From contig NZ_NKYF01000002.1 of the NCBI RefSeq assembly GCF_002262885.1, forward strand, positions 496,001-560,000: DNA of 64,000 bases, in the 5' to 3' direction. The position numbers and the translations under genes were made by a program. Below, piece after piece: positions 37,483 through 46,211 of the stretch (the stretch's first letter is position 1; every line of letters starts with the position of its first letter). The DNA comes from Pseudonocardia sp. MH-G8 (GTDB lineage: Bacteria > Actinomycetota > Actinomycetes > Mycobacteriales > Pseudonocardiaceae). A model generated the notes under the pieces. The model worked only from the letters and a program-made list of their open reading frames with translations, searched no databases and was not told the DNA's origin.

Positions 37483-37525
37483 AGCCGCGGTCGCGTCCTG
37501 CCCTCGTGAGGACGCGGCCGCGGCT
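37483..37525. terminator. Terminator between lacZ and the CBS gene
   Basis: Bases 37483-37499 pair with 37509-37525 over 17 positions with one mismatch and a nine-base loop. It lies between two convergent genes and may serve both. Confidence 0.75.
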
Positions 37526-37528
37526 GCC

Positions 37529-37954
37529 TCAGCCGGCGATGTAGTTCTGCAACTGGGCCCGTTCGGACTCGAGCAGGTCGATCCGGGCCTTCACCAGGTC
37601 GCCGATGCTGACGATGCCCGCCAGCTCGCCGTCGACCACCACGGGCAGGTGCCGGAAGCGGCGGGAGGTCATCACGGCCGCGAGGTCGGTGACGTCGTCA
37701 CCGGGACTGCAGGTGGTGACCTCGGTGGTCATGATGTCGGCCACCCGCGCCTCGAGCAGCCCCGGGCCGCCGGCGTGCAGGCGGCGCACGACGTCCCGCT
37801 CCGAGACGATGCCGACGAGCCGCCCGCCGTCGACGACGGGCAGCGCACCCACGTTGTGGGCGGCCAGCTCGCTGATCAACCGGCTGACCGTGGCGCCCGG
37901 TTCCACCGTGGCCACGGCATTGCCCTTGTTCCGCAGCACGTCCGCGATCCGCAT
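37529..37954 (-). CDS. CBS-domain protein
   Basis: The 141-residue protein consists of two CBS motifs that form one Bateman module. The first ends with LVGIVSERDVVRRL and the second with LAGIVSIGDLVKARI. Such modules bind adenosine nucleotides and regulate partners, but here no catalytic domain is attached. Stand-alone versions are common in actinobacteria and often associate with dehydrogenases or stress responses; the partner is unknown. The ATG at 37954 directly begins the conserved MRIADVLRNKG. Confidence 0.9.
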   Translation of the reverse strand: MRIADVLRNKGNAVATVEPGATVSRLISELAAHNVGALPVVDGGRLVGIVSERDVVRRLHAGGPGLLEARVADIMTTEVTTCSPGDDVTDLAAVMTSRRFRHLPVVVDGELAGIVSIGDLVKARIDLLESERAQLQNYIAG

Positions 37955-38018
37955 CCCGAACCCCCGATCTCGTCGTCGCTGACTGTCGTCGCTGACGGAT
38001 CGAGGGTACGGGCAGCGG

Positions 38019-40379
38019 TCACTCCTCGCACACGATGCGCGGCGCCGGGTTGTACCGGGTGGTCATGGTCTCGCTGCGCGTCTCGCCGGTGCTGACGTTG
38101 CGCAGCGTGCGGGTGTCGGTGATCGTGAACCCCGGCTTGCCAGTGCTCGGGTGGCAGTCCTCGCCGGCCGGCAGCGTCAGCTCGTTGGGTTCGGTGGGCT
38201 TGGTGCGCGGCCCGAACGACCCTGTGACCTCGAACTGGCGCTGACCGAAGATCTGCACGGTGAGCGAGGTCGGGGTCCAGTTGGTGCGGATCAGCACCGG
38301 TGTGGGGTTGTCGTTGCGGAAGCGGTTGTCGATCGCCCCGGTGGCGATCGTCGCCTCCCGGCCCGCCGGGTAGCGGCTGATGTAGAAGCTGTGCGCCTGG
38401 TGCTCGAGCAGCGTCATTCCGGCGAAGTACGAGGCGTTGTACAGCGTGGTGGACACCTGCGACACACCGCCTGCGATGCCGGTGGCCGAGCGCCCGTCCT
38501 GGATCACGCCGGCTTCGACGTACCCGTTGGACGCGGTGCGCGGCCCGGTGACGGCGTCGAGGCTGAACGTCTCGCCCGGCTGCACGACGGTGCCGTTGAC
38601 CAGCTGGGCCGCGCGGCGGATGTTCACTCCCGAGTCGGCGGCGAACCCGCCGGTGGTGAACTCGCCGATGACCTCCGGGTTGCCCAGCGCCTGCAGCTCC
38701 TCGGTGGTGACCTCTGCGGGCTGGTCGGCGTAGACGGCGGTGATCTCCCGCGGCGGCGCACCGGTGAGCACGCCCAGCAGCTGGGCGAGCGTGGCCTCGT
38801 AGTCGACGCCGCGACCGTCCTGGGACGGCACGACGACCGGCCGGCCGCCGGAGAACTCGAACGTGGCATCGCGGCCGGGCACCTCGGACGCCGCCATCTG
38901 CGGCGCGAGGGCCTCCTGCACGGCCTGCTGGTTCAGCTCCGGAACCAGGTCGCCGTTCGCCGCCGCGAAGCTGAGCGACGCTGCGATCACCTCGGGCGTG
39001 AGCTCTCCGCGCACGTCGTTCTCCCCGACGACCGTGACCGGGGCCGCGACCGCGGGCTGTGCGACCTGCTCGATGGCGGCGGCGACGTCCTCGGGCGTGG
39101 TGGTGGCCGGCAGCTCGATGAGGGGCAGCGCGACGGCGCTCCCGTTCGCCCACTCCCGCTGCAGGACCTCGGCGGACGCGGCCACGTCGAGTCGCTGGCC
39201 GGGCTTCGGGTCCACCGGCTGCGGCTGCGTGCCCTCGAACCGCACCGACCCCTCGACCGGCTCCCGGTCGACGATCGGGCCGAGCTGCTCGAGCGCCTGG
39301 CTCAGCGCGGTGGGGTCGGCGCTCGTGACGACACCGACCTCACGCTCGCTGAAGAACGAGGTGATCCGGGTGATCGGGTTGAGCGGCTGGGCGCCGGTCT
39401 GCTCCATCGTGCTCGCCCAGTTCACCGACAGCCCCGCCGCGACGGGGTCGATCTCCCCGCGCACGTCACCGACCGTGACCGGGATCGGCGCCTCCGTGCG
39501 GGGACCGATCTCGGCCCGCAGGCGCTCCTCGGCGTCGGCGAGGGACATGCTGCCCACGCCCACTCCGGCCACCGAGACCCCGCGTGGCACCGAGCCGGCG
39601 CTCAGGAGCAGGTCGGCCCCGTACAGCAGACCGAGCCCGACCACCACGGCCGAGAGCACCAGGAGGCGCCGACGGCCCCGACCGCGACCGCGGCGACCAC
39701 CCGGACCACCGGGCCCGTCGTCCACGGGACCGACGCGCGTGGGCCCGTCCATCGGGGGCATCGGGGGCCGCGCCGCGACCGGGATGCGCTGGGTGGTCTG
39801 CTCGGCGGTCGGGCCGGCCGGGGTACGGGGCAGCACCTGGGTGGCCTCGGCGTCGGGGCCCGGCCAGGACGGGCGCGCACCGCCTGCCGGAACCGCGACG
39901 GTGGCCGCCTCCCCGATGGGCGGGTGGCCGTTCGACTCCCCGCTGACGGGCTGGGCGGCTCCCGCGTGGCCGTTCGGAGCCTGGCCGTTCGGGGCCTGGC
40001 CGTTCGGTGCCTGGACGTTGGGGGCCTGGCCGTTGCCGGGCTGGCCGGTCGGTGCTGCGGCAGCGGGCGAGGCGTTGCCCGCCCGACCGGCCGGCGTGCG
40101 CACCGTAGGACTCTCGCTGTCGTCCTCGGCCTCGTCGCGCGGGCCGGGCGCGGGGCGCGCGGCAGGCGAGGGACGCGCAGCCGGCTGGTCGCCGCTCCCC
40201 GCATCCCCCGGAGCCCGGACGGGCGACTCGGCCGCCTGGCCCCACTCACCCGACGCGACCTGCGCGGTGCCCCCCGCTGAGCCGCTCGTGTGCGCCTCGT
40301 CCGCGCCGTGTCCGTTCTGCGTCGTCTCCGGCTCCGGAGGAGCCGCCGCCTCCCCAGGCGATGACCGCCGCTCGGGCAT
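38019..40379 (-). CDS. VanW-family cell wall protein with peptidoglycan-binding repeats
   Basis: The 786-residue protein has a cytoplasmic Pro/Gly/Asn-rich N-terminus of about 210 residues, including repeated NGQAPNGQAPNG units. One membrane helix follows (LLVLSAVVVGLGLLYGADLLLSAGSV). The external part has two to three PG_binding_4-like repeats (AEERLRAEIGP, LAQLLGVLTGA) and a C-terminal VanW domain (GVNIRRAAQLVNGTVVQPGE, GGVSQVSTTLYNASYFAG). The VanW family is tied to glycopeptide resistance clusters, but the function is undefined; wall attachment is likely. GAGGGGA precedes the ATG at 40379. Confidence 0.88.
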   Translation of the reverse strand: MPERRSSPGEAAAPPEPETTQNGHGADEAHTSGSAGGTAQVASGEWGQAAESPVRAPGDAGSGDQPAARPSPAARPAPGPRDEAEDDSESPTVRTPAGRAGNASPAAAAPTGQPGNGQAPNVQAPNGQAPNGQAPNGHAGAAQPVSGESNGHPPIGEAATVAVPAGGARPSWPGPDAEATQVLPRTPAGPTAEQTTQRIPVAARPPMPPMDGPTRVGPVDDGPGGPGGRRGRGRGRRRLLVLSAVVVGLGLLYGADLLLSAGSVPRGVSVAGVGVGSMSLADAEERLRAEIGPRTEAPIPVTVGDVRGEIDPVAAGLSVNWASTMEQTGAQPLNPITRITSFFSEREVGVVTSADPTALSQALEQLGPIVDREPVEGSVRFEGTQPQPVDPKPGQRLDVAASAEVLQREWANGSAVALPLIELPATTTPEDVAAAIEQVAQPAVAAPVTVVGENDVRGELTPEVIAASLSFAAANGDLVPELNQQAVQEALAPQMAASEVPGRDATFEFSGGRPVVVPSQDGRGVDYEATLAQLLGVLTGAPPREITAVYADQPAEVTTEELQALGNPEVIGEFTTGGFAADSGVNIRRAAQLVNGTVVQPGETFSLDAVTGPRTASNGYVEAGVIQDGRSATGIAGGVSQVSTTLYNASYFAGMTLLEHQAHSFYISRYPAGREATIATGAIDNRFRNDNPTPVLIRTNWTPTSLTVQIFGQRQFEVTGSFGPRTKPTEPNELTLPAGEDCHPSTGKPGFTITDTRTLRNVSTGETRSETMTTRYNPAPRIVCEE

Positions 40380-40425
40380 GAAGTCCGTTCCCCTCAACCA
40401 TCGGACCGGGCATCAGCCCGGCTTG

Positions 40426-40776
40426 TCACAGGTACAGCCCCGTACCGTGCTCGGTACGCTCCGTGGCGACGGCGTGCACTTCCCGCTCCCGCAAGACCAG
40501 GTAGTTGGCTCCGTGCACGTCGACCTCGTACTGGTCGTCACGCGCGAACAGCACGCGATCGCCGACCTTGACCGTGCGCACGTGTGCCCCCGTGCCGACA
40601 ACCTCCCCCCAGACAAGACGCTTGGCGACCTCTGCGGTTGCCGGGATGACGATTCCGGCTCCGCTGCGCCGCTCGCCTGACGACTCCGGCTTCACCAGCA
40701 CCCGGTCGTGCAGCATCTGGATCTCGAGCTTGGCGTCCTGCACCGGCACGATGCTACGAGCCGGGTCCGACACCAC
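40426..40776 (-). CDS. GroES-like co-chaperonin (Cpn10 family)
   Basis: The 116-residue protein has the Cpn10 beta-barrel pattern: MLHDRVLVKPE at the start, a mobile-loop region SSGERRSGAGIVIPATA, and VGDRVLFARDDQYEVDVHGANYLVLREREV. It has an extra 20 N-terminal residues (VPVQDAKLEIQ) and a C-terminal tail, and no groEL is adjacent. It is probably an accessory GroES paralogue rather than the main one. If the internal ATG at residue 21 is used, the length equals standard GroES. Confidence 0.82.
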   Translation of the reverse strand: MVSDPARSIVPVQDAKLEIQMLHDRVLVKPESSGERRSGAGIVIPATAEVAKRLVWGEVVGTGAHVRTVKVGDRVLFARDDQYEVDVHGANYLVLREREVHAVATERTEHGTGLYL

Positions 40777-40797
40777 ACTGACCGGCCCGTATGGGAA

Positions 40798-40844
40798 AGC
40801 CCCGCGGTGCTGTCAGGTCGGGGGTCCGACAGCACCGCGGGGCT
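40798..40844. terminator. 17-bp hairpin between the AAA ATPase and GroES-like genes
   Basis: AGCCCCGCGGTGCTGTC pairs perfectly with GACAGCACCGCGGGGCT around a 13-base loop. It lies downstream of the AAA ATPase gene and upstream of the GroES-like start, both on the minus strand, and separates the two transcripts. Confidence 0.8.
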
Positions 40845-40926
40845 GTACTGAGAATCGGACATGAGGGCCCTGTCGTTACCTCTGATCCGCGTACGCGCCG
40901 AATTCACCCGTTCGGACCATGGCAGG

Positions 40927-42147
40927 TCAGGGTTGCGTGAGCAGGTACCGGCCGAAGTGGGGAACTGTGAACGCGATCTGCCCGCGCTGCGCCGAGAAGA
41001 CGAGCCCCTTCTTCAGGAGGCTGTCGCGGGCGGGCGAGAGCGACGAGGCCTTGCGTGAGAGGTGGTCAGCGATCCCGGAGGTGCCCACGGGATCGTCGCG
41101 ACCCTCGGCCAGCTCGGCCATCGCCCGCAGGTATTCCCGTTCCGCCGGGGTGGCGCGCTCGTACCGCGAGCCGAAGAAGCCCACTGCGAGCTCGCCCTCG
41201 GCCTCCGGTGCCGCCAGCTTGACGTCGGCCGCACCGATCGGGCTGCGCGGCGCCGCATCCCAGGCAGCCTTCCCGTAGGCCTGCACGAAGTACGGGTAGC
41301 CGCCGGAGGCCTCGTACAGCACGTCGAGGGCGTCGATGTCGAAGGTGGCGTCCTCCCGTTCGGCAGGCGCGAGCAGCGCGAAGTCGGCGTCGGCGCGGTC
41401 GAGCTTGTCGATGCGGGAGTACTTGAACAGGCGCTCCGAGTACGACTTCGATGCCGAGAGCACCGCAGGCAGGTGCGGCAGGCCTGCGCCCACCACGACG
41501 AGCGGAGCCCGTGACTGGGACAGCTCGTGGCACGCCGCGCAGAGTGCGGAGACGTCGTCGGGGCGCAGGTCCTGCATCTCGTCGATGAGCAGCGCCACGC
41601 CCGTTCCGACGTCCTTGGCGAGCTCGGCCACCTCGGTGAACAGCTCGACGAGGTCGATCTCGATGTCCCCCGAATCGGCCCGGCCGCTGGCCACCGGCAC
41701 GTCGATGCCGGGTTGCCAGCGCTCGCGCAGCTTGGCCCCGTCGGGCGCCGAGCGCAGGGCGAACGCCTTGAGCACGCCCAGTACCTCGTCGGCCCGCTCC
41801 GGGTCGACGGGCTCGTCGCCCGCCCGCTCCGGGTCGCGGTGGCGCACGGCGAGGTCGCGGATCGCGCGGTGCAGGGCGGCGGCGAGAGGGCGGCGCAGGT
41901 CCGCGTCCGGCCGCGCCTCGATCTTGCCGGCACCCCAGCCTGCGCGCAGCGCCATCGACCGCAGCTCACCGAGCAGGACCGTCTTGCCGACGCCGCGCAG
42001 CCCCGTGAGCACCAGGCTGCGTTCCGGCCGGCCCCGCGACACGCGTTCGAGCACGATCTCGAACGCGTCGAGCTCCTTGTCGCGGCCGGCCAGCTCGGGG
42101 GGCCGCTGGCCCGCTCCGGGCGCGAACGGGTTCCGCACGGGGTCCAC
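40927..42147 (-). CDS. AAA ATPase with C-terminal winged helix (STAND/Orc1-like)
   Basis: The 406-residue protein begins with NPFAPGAGQRPPELAGRDKELDAF, typical of ATPases that recruit around a GR-x3-E box. Walker A is TGLRGVGKTVLL, Walker B VALLIDEMQDL, sensor 1 VVVGAGLP and a sensor 2-like FDIDALDVLYEASGGYPYFVQAYG. The last 100 residues form a winged-helix-like domain (SGIADHLSRKASSLSPARDSLLKKGLVF). It resembles archaeal-type ATPase/Orc1-related proteins, sometimes found with mobile elements, but here it looks like a stable single gene. Its role is unknown. Confidence 0.78.
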   Translation of the reverse strand: MDPVRNPFAPGAGQRPPELAGRDKELDAFEIVLERVSRGRPERSLVLTGLRGVGKTVLLGELRSMALRAGWGAGKIEARPDADLRRPLAAALHRAIRDLAVRHRDPERAGDEPVDPERADEVLGVLKAFALRSAPDGAKLRERWQPGIDVPVASGRADSGDIEIDLVELFTEVAELAKDVGTGVALLIDEMQDLRPDDVSALCAACHELSQSRAPLVVVGAGLPHLPAVLSASKSYSERLFKYSRIDKLDRADADFALLAPAEREDATFDIDALDVLYEASGGYPYFVQAYGKAAWDAAPRSPIGAADVKLAAPEAEGELAVGFFGSRYERATPAEREYLRAMAELAEGRDDPVGTSGIADHLSRKASSLSPARDSLLKKGLVFSAQRGQIAFTVPHFGRYLLTQP

Positions 42148-42214
42148 CCATCGGACGGTATCGGCGGATCTTGCTCAAATCCTAGAAGCGGCTATCGAAG
42201 ACGATGGCGTGTCG

Positions 42215-42279
42215 CCGATCGCTCCCTCTACCGCTTTCTACGATGCTCTCTAGAGTCCGCGATACTCCACGATCAGCCC
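42215..42279. repeat. Dispersed 65-bp repeat, copy A
   Basis: This copy aligns without gaps to copy B at 43983-44047, with about two thirds identity; both start CCGATCGC and contain CTAGA near the middle. Its last 25 bases from CTAGAG (42250-42274) also match copy C at 44946. It sits at the 3' end of the dehydrogenase-like gene, overlapping its stop. Confidence 0.5.
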
Positions 42280-43292
42280 GGCAGGGCGCCCGCCCGTGCG
42301 TCCACGACGGATGCGCCGATCTCGGTCAACCGCTCGACCGCGTAGGCCGGGTCGATCAGGGACTCCGGCATGTGGATGCCCGGCGGGACCGCCTCGCCGC
42401 GCATCCCGAGCAGCCGTTCCACACCGAGGGCGATGCCGAGCGCAGTCAGGGGCCGCTGCCCCTCCGCGTGGACGAGGTGATGAGCGGTGTGCAGCGGTGC
42501 ACCCGCCGGATCCACCCCGTCGATGTCGATGCGGATCTCGACGGACGGCTGCCCGCCGCCGCGCCGGCCCGCGGACTCGCCGACCGCGAAGTCGAAGCGC
42601 ACTCCTCGCGCGCCCGTCGCGAGGGCCAGGCTCGGCACGTCGAGGATCGCGATGCTCTGCGCCGCCAGCACGGTGCCGTCGACGCTGCGCACCTCGCCCT
42701 GCACCTCGGGGCCACCGACCCAGGTGAAGACGCCGTCGCGGCGCTGCAGCCCTGCCGAGGTGGCGGCCAACAAGCGTTCCAGGTCCGCCAGCGCCGCCGG
42801 TCCGCCGACGTCCTGCTCGTCCAGGACGGCACCGACCCGGATGGCGTCGACCCGGCCGAACTCCCGGGCCAGGTGCAGCGCCACGAGGACGCCGACGCCG
42901 GCGCAGTAGTGGCTGGCCACGAGGATCGGCGAGGTCGCCGGCCGCTGGACACCTGCCACGACCTCGGGGGCGATGTCGATCAGGCCACTGGAGATGCTGA
43001 GGTAGGGCACCGCGTGCCGCTGCGCGTGGCGCAACCCGTGCAGGTGGTCGTCCCACAGCGCGGCGACCACCGCCGAGCAGCGGTGACCGGCCGGGAGGCC
43101 GAGGTCGCTGCGCCCCACGTCGCCGGCGACGGCCGTGGCATTGCCGAGTTCGTCGGCCACCCGCTGGGCGCGGTCGACGTCCCGGGCCGCGATCGTCAGG
43201 GGCAGCGTGGGATGCCACCTCCGCAGGACGGCGGCGGCGCCCGCGCCCGCCTGCCCCGAACCCCCGAGGATCAGTACTGGATCACGTTCCAC
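42273..43292 (-). CDS. Saccharopine dehydrogenase-like NAD(P)-binding protein
   Basis: The 339-residue protein starts with a Rossmann loop VLILGGSGQAGAGAAAVL and TIAARDVDRAQRVADEL. This is the pattern of saccharopine dehydrogenase and trans-acting enoyl reductase relatives, followed by VVAALWDDHLHGLRHA and YLSISSG. The C-terminal domain has no recognised substrate motif. Such proteins reduce or oxidise amino-acid- or lipid-derived substrates; which one is unclear. It is divergent from a TetR gene across a palindromic region and is probably its target. Confidence 0.75.
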   Translation of the reverse strand: MERDPVLILGGSGQAGAGAAAVLRRWHPTLPLTIAARDVDRAQRVADELGNATAVAGDVGRSDLGLPAGHRCSAVVAALWDDHLHGLRHAQRHAVPYLSISSGLIDIAPEVVAGVQRPATSPILVASHYCAGVGVLVALHLAREFGRVDAIRVGAVLDEQDVGGPAALADLERLLAATSAGLQRRDGVFTWVGGPEVQGEVRSVDGTVLAAQSIAILDVPSLALATGARGVRFDFAVGESAGRRGGGQPSVEIRIDIDGVDPAGAPLHTAHHLVHAEGQRPLTALGIALGVERLLGMRGEAVPPGIHMPESLIDPAYAVERLTEIGASVVDARAGALPG

Positions 43293-43312
43293 GACTACCT
43301 CGATCCCTCGTA

Positions 43313-43341
43313 GCTACATTTTGTAACTTACACTTTGTAGC
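43313..43341. promoter_or_regulatory. TetR operator-like region
   Basis: GCTACA (43313-43318) and TGTAGC (43336-43341) frame two similar units, ACATTTTGTAAC and ACACTTTGTAGC. It lies in the 78-base gap between the dehydrogenase-like gene and the TetR gene, which is AT-rich compared with its surroundings. Confidence 0.6.
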
Positions 43342-43370
43342 TTAGAGTGGGTTGGAGCGCAAGGAGGGCG

Positions 43371-43967
43371 ATGACGACGACGCGACCGGGCCGCCTGTCC
43401 AAGCAGGCCAGGCGGGAGCAGTTGCTCGACACCGCCCTGGGGGTCGTGCGCGCGCACGGCGCGGACGGCCTGACCCTGGTCACCCTCGCGGAGGCCGCCG
43501 AGGTGAGCAGGCCGATCGCGTACGACCACTTCGGCACGCGCTCCGGCCTCCTGCTCGCGCTCTACCGGCGGCTCGAGGAGCGGCACCGGGCAGCGCTGGC
43601 CGAGGCACTGCGGACCGCCGTGCCCACCGCCGGCGCGGTCGCGCGCGTCATGAGCGCCGCGTACTTCGACTGCGTCACCGACATGCCCGAGTTCGCCGCC
43701 GTCTCCGCCGCACTGAAGGGGAACCCGGAGGTCGAGGCGAGCCGGCACGAGATGCTCGACGGCTACACGGACCTGATGGTCGCCGCCCTGACGCCGCACT
43801 CCGACCTGCCGACCGGCGCACTGCTGCTGCGCTGCGCCGGCGTGCTGGGTGCGGCCGAGGCGATCGCCGCCGAGCTGGCCCGCGAGCGCACCACCGCCGC
43901 CGACGCGGTCACCGCACTGGCCGACCTGATCCTCGGCGGCCTCATCACCGCGGACCACCGCCGGTAG
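43371..43967 (+). CDS. TetR-family transcriptional regulator
   Basis: The 198-residue protein has the TetR N-terminal domain: ARREQLLDTALGVVRAHGADGLTL, then AEVSRPIAYDHFGTRSGLLLALYRRLEE with the recognition helix. The C-terminal ligand domain is all-helical and variable. It likely represses the divergent dehydrogenase-like gene and itself through the palindromic region just upstream. AAGGAGGG precedes the ATG at 43371. The ligand is unknown. Confidence 0.93.
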   Translation: MTTTRPGRLSKQARREQLLDTALGVVRAHGADGLTLVTLAEAAEVSRPIAYDHFGTRSGLLLALYRRLEERHRAALAEALRTAVPTAGAVARVMSAAYFDCVTDMPEFAAVSAALKGNPEVEASRHEMLDGYTDLMVAALTPHSDLPTGALLLRCAGVLGAAEAIAAELARERTTAADAVTALADLILGGLITADHRR

Positions 43968-43982
43968 CAGGCGGCATGGACT

Positions 43983-44047
43983 CCGATCGCCCTCTCTACG
44001 GCTTCATCGTGAAGCTGCTAGAAAGCGCGAGAAACGGCGATCAGGCC
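43983..44047. repeat. Dispersed 65-bp repeat, copy B
   Basis: This copy aligns without gaps to copy A. It lies between the convergent TetR gene and the DUF1206 gene and overlaps the latter's stop. Its CTAGAA box starts at 44018. Confidence 0.5.
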
Positions 44048-44874
44048 CGTCGCGTGGCGGCGTCCGCCAGGCAGAACAGCCCGAAGGCGGCGAAGCCGAC
44101 GGCCACCAGCGCCAGCAGGCCCGCGCCGAGGCCGGTGGTGCCGAGGGTGCGCAGCGCCGCGTCGAGCCCGCCGGCCCGTTCCGGGTCCGCGAACAGCGCG
44201 GCGGCGCCGGCCAGCACGCCGACGACGCCGAGGGCGAGCGCCCGCGCGAGGTGCCCCGCCACGCCGACGACCTCGATCGTGTGGCGGAGGCCCGGACGCA
44301 GGCGGCGGACGTCGAGGTCGCCCATGAACGTGCGCCGCACGCCGGTGTAGGTCATCGCGCAGGCGAGGAAGACAACCACGGCGGCGCCGAGCCCGAGCAG
44401 GGCCCGGCCGGCCGGGAGCGCCAGCACGTCGGCCGCCACCGTCTGCACCGTGCTCTCGCCGCCCGATTGCATGCCTGTCAGGTAGGACAGCACGATCACC
44501 GCGAGCGCGGACATGGCGATCGCCTTCGCGACAGCGCCCACCCGCTTGCGCATCCGCTCGCCGCCCGACACCCAACGGAAGCCGACGGCGGCTGCCATCA
44601 GCTGCCACACCGCGAAGGCGAGCAGGCCGACGGCGGCGATCCCGAGCGCGAACACGCCACCCGGCGTGCGCGCGATCGTGCCGACGGCGCCGTCGGCGTC
44701 CGGGGGAGCGTCGGGCACGCCGAAGGCCACCTGCAGCGCCAGCCACGCCACGATGAGGTGCACGATGCCGTAGCCGACGAGCCCGATCCGGCCGAGCACG
44801 TCGACGACGCGGCCCGGCGCATCGGACGGGCCTTCCCGCACCTTCCTGCGCAGGTGGACGAGCGGGCGCGCCAT
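44041..44874 (-). CDS. DUF1206 membrane protein
   Basis: The protein (277 residues from ATG 44874, or 286 from ATG 44901) has six hydrophobic helices arranged as three two-helix units. Each starts with a GYGIVHL-like motif (RIGLVGYGIVHLIVAWLALQ) and continues GGVFALGIAAVGLLAFAVWQL, as in the DUF1206 family. These are actinobacterial membrane proteins of unknown function. The later ATG is preferred because GGAGGAG lies 11 bases before it. Confidence 0.85.
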   Translation of the reverse strand: MARPLVHLRRKVREGPSDAPGRVVDVLGRIGLVGYGIVHLIVAWLALQVAFGVPDAPPDADGAVGTIARTPGGVFALGIAAVGLLAFAVWQLMAAAVGFRWVSGGERMRKRVGAVAKAIAMSALAVIVLSYLTGMQSGGESTVQTVAADVLALPAGRALLGLGAAVVVFLACAMTYTGVRRTFMGDLDVRRLRPGLRHTIEVVGVAGHLARALALGVVGVLAGAAALFADPERAGGLDAALRTLGTTGLGAGLLALVAVGFAAFGLFCLADAATRRA

Positions 44875-44945
44875 CCGATCACCTGCTCCTCCGCCGCTCA
44901 TCCCGGTCCGCTCATCCCAGTCTCTTCCGCACTCTCGCCCGATTC

Positions 44946-44970
44946 CTAGAGACTCCGATACTCCCCGATC
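44946..44970. repeat. Dispersed repeat, copy C (short)
   Basis: These 25 bases starting CTAGAGACTCCGATACTCC match the second half of copy A at about 20 of 25 positions. It lies between the DUF1206 gene and the divergent SIMPL gene, ten bases before the latter's start. Confidence 0.5.
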
Positions 44971-44979
44971 TGGTTTCCT

Positions 44980-45615
44980 GTGGCCGTGACCGCGACCGAT
45001 GAGGCCCGCACACCCGAGATCGTGACGGAGGGGAACGGCTGGTTCGAGCAGCTCGGCGACCGCGCCGAGGTCGACGTCACCTTCACCGCGGTGGCCCGTT
45101 CACGCTCCACCGCCGTGGCCGAGCTCGGCACGCGCATGGCCGGTGCGGAGGCCGCGCTGCGGCGCCCCGGGCTGGACGTGCGGCACCGCAGGCTGCGGGT
45201 GCACAACGAGTGGCGCGACGGCCGCGTGGTCGGCTGCCGGGCGGCCGAGGATCTCGCGCTGCTCGTCACGGACGTCTCGGCGCTGGACGACGTACTGTCG
45301 GCCCTGCTCGGCGCCGAGCCCACGGACCTGCGAGGGCCCCGCTGGGTGCTCACCGACCCCGCTGCGGCGCTGCGTGAGGCGCAGCAGCGCGCCGTGTCCG
45401 ACGCCCGGACCCGCGCCGAGGGGTACGCCACCGCGCTGGGCGGCAGGCTCGGCCCGTTGCGGCGGCTGTCCGAGGTGGCCGAGCACTCCGCCCCGATGGC
45501 CTACCGGACGGCGGCGGTCGAGTCGGGCGGCCCCGATGTACGCGCGCTGGGGCTCGAGCCAGAGCCCGTGCGCGTCACGGCGAAGTGCACGACGACCTGG
45601 GTGTTCCTGTCCTGA
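44980..45615 (+). CDS. SIMPL-domain (DUF541) protein
   Basis: The 211-residue protein has the SIMPL/Oxidative-stress-defense pattern: VTEGNGWFEQLGDRAEVDVTFTAVARS at the start. A region ARTRAEGYATALGGRLGPLRRLSE and a C-terminal VRVTAKCTTTWVFLS follow. Unlike many family members it has no signal peptide, so it should be cytoplasmic. The molecular function is unknown. The start is GTG at 44980; a second GTG two codons later is possible. Confidence 0.87.
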   Translation: MAVTATDEARTPEIVTEGNGWFEQLGDRAEVDVTFTAVARSRSTAVAELGTRMAGAEAALRRPGLDVRHRRLRVHNEWRDGRVVGCRAAEDLALLVTDVSALDDVLSALLGAEPTDLRGPRWVLTDPAAALREAQQRAVSDARTRAEGYATALGGRLGPLRRLSEVAEHSAPMAYRTAAVESGGPDVRALGLEPEPVRVTAKCTTTWVFLS

Positions 45616-45650
45616 CCGACCACCGCACACGGACGGTGGCGCCGTCGGGC

Positions 45651-46145
45651 TCAGCGCTTGTCGCCGGGCACCACGGTGCCCTCGATCACCAGCGGGTCGG
45701 AGCGGTCCGGACGCGGCTCGCGCTCGACCACGTCGCCCTCCACCACCTCGCCGTCGACCACCGGGGCCTGGGACCGGATGCGCGCGGTGCGCAGATCCGG
45801 TGAACGCTTCTCGGCGGCCTGGACCAGCCGCCGGCGGGCGAGCGCCCGTACCGGCGGCAGCAGGAGCAGCAGGCCGGCGAGATCGGTGACCAGACCGGGC
45901 ACGAACAGCAGCACGCCGCCCGCCGCCACCAGCATCCCGTCGGTGAGCTCGGCCGTGGGCACGCGACGGTTGTTCACGGCCTCGGCGAGCGCCTGCGCGG
46001 CCCGCACGCCTTCGCGGCGCGCGAGCCACAGGCCGAGCACCGAGCCGGCCAGCAGCACGAGCAGCGTCCAGCCCAGCCCGATCGCCGACCCGAGCGCGAC
46101 CAGCGCGACGATCTCGACCACGAGGTACAGGAGCACGAACGCCAT
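45651..46145 (-). CDS. fxsA: FxsA-family membrane protein
   Basis: The 164-residue protein has the FxsA domain with three to four hydrophobic helices: VLLYLVVEIVALVALGSAIGLG, LLVLLAGSVLGLWLARREG, GMLVAAGGVLLFVPGLVTDLAG. A basic/acidic cytoplasmic tail of about 60 residues follows. In E. coli, FxsA overproduction counters phage T7 exclusion by F; its normal role is unclear. The gene stands alone. Confidence 0.92.
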   Translation of the reverse strand: MAFVLLYLVVEIVALVALGSAIGLGWTLLVLLAGSVLGLWLARREGVRAAQALAEAVNNRRVPTAELTDGMLVAAGGVLLFVPGLVTDLAGLLLLLPPVRALARRRLVQAAEKRSPDLRTARIRSQAPVVDGEVVEGDVVEREPRPDRSDPLVIEGTVVPGDKR

Positions 46146-46211
46146 ACCCCTAGTAACGCACGAGATGCCCTCCGTGCTCCCGGTCCACGGGTCACGGATA
46201 GGTCACCTCCG

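Noticed and set aside
43975..44050. Short peptide reading MDSDRPLYGF in repeat copy B
   Set aside because: A similar peptide can be read in copy A, but it lacks a start there and no ribosome binding site is present; the similarity is better explained as a DNA repeat.
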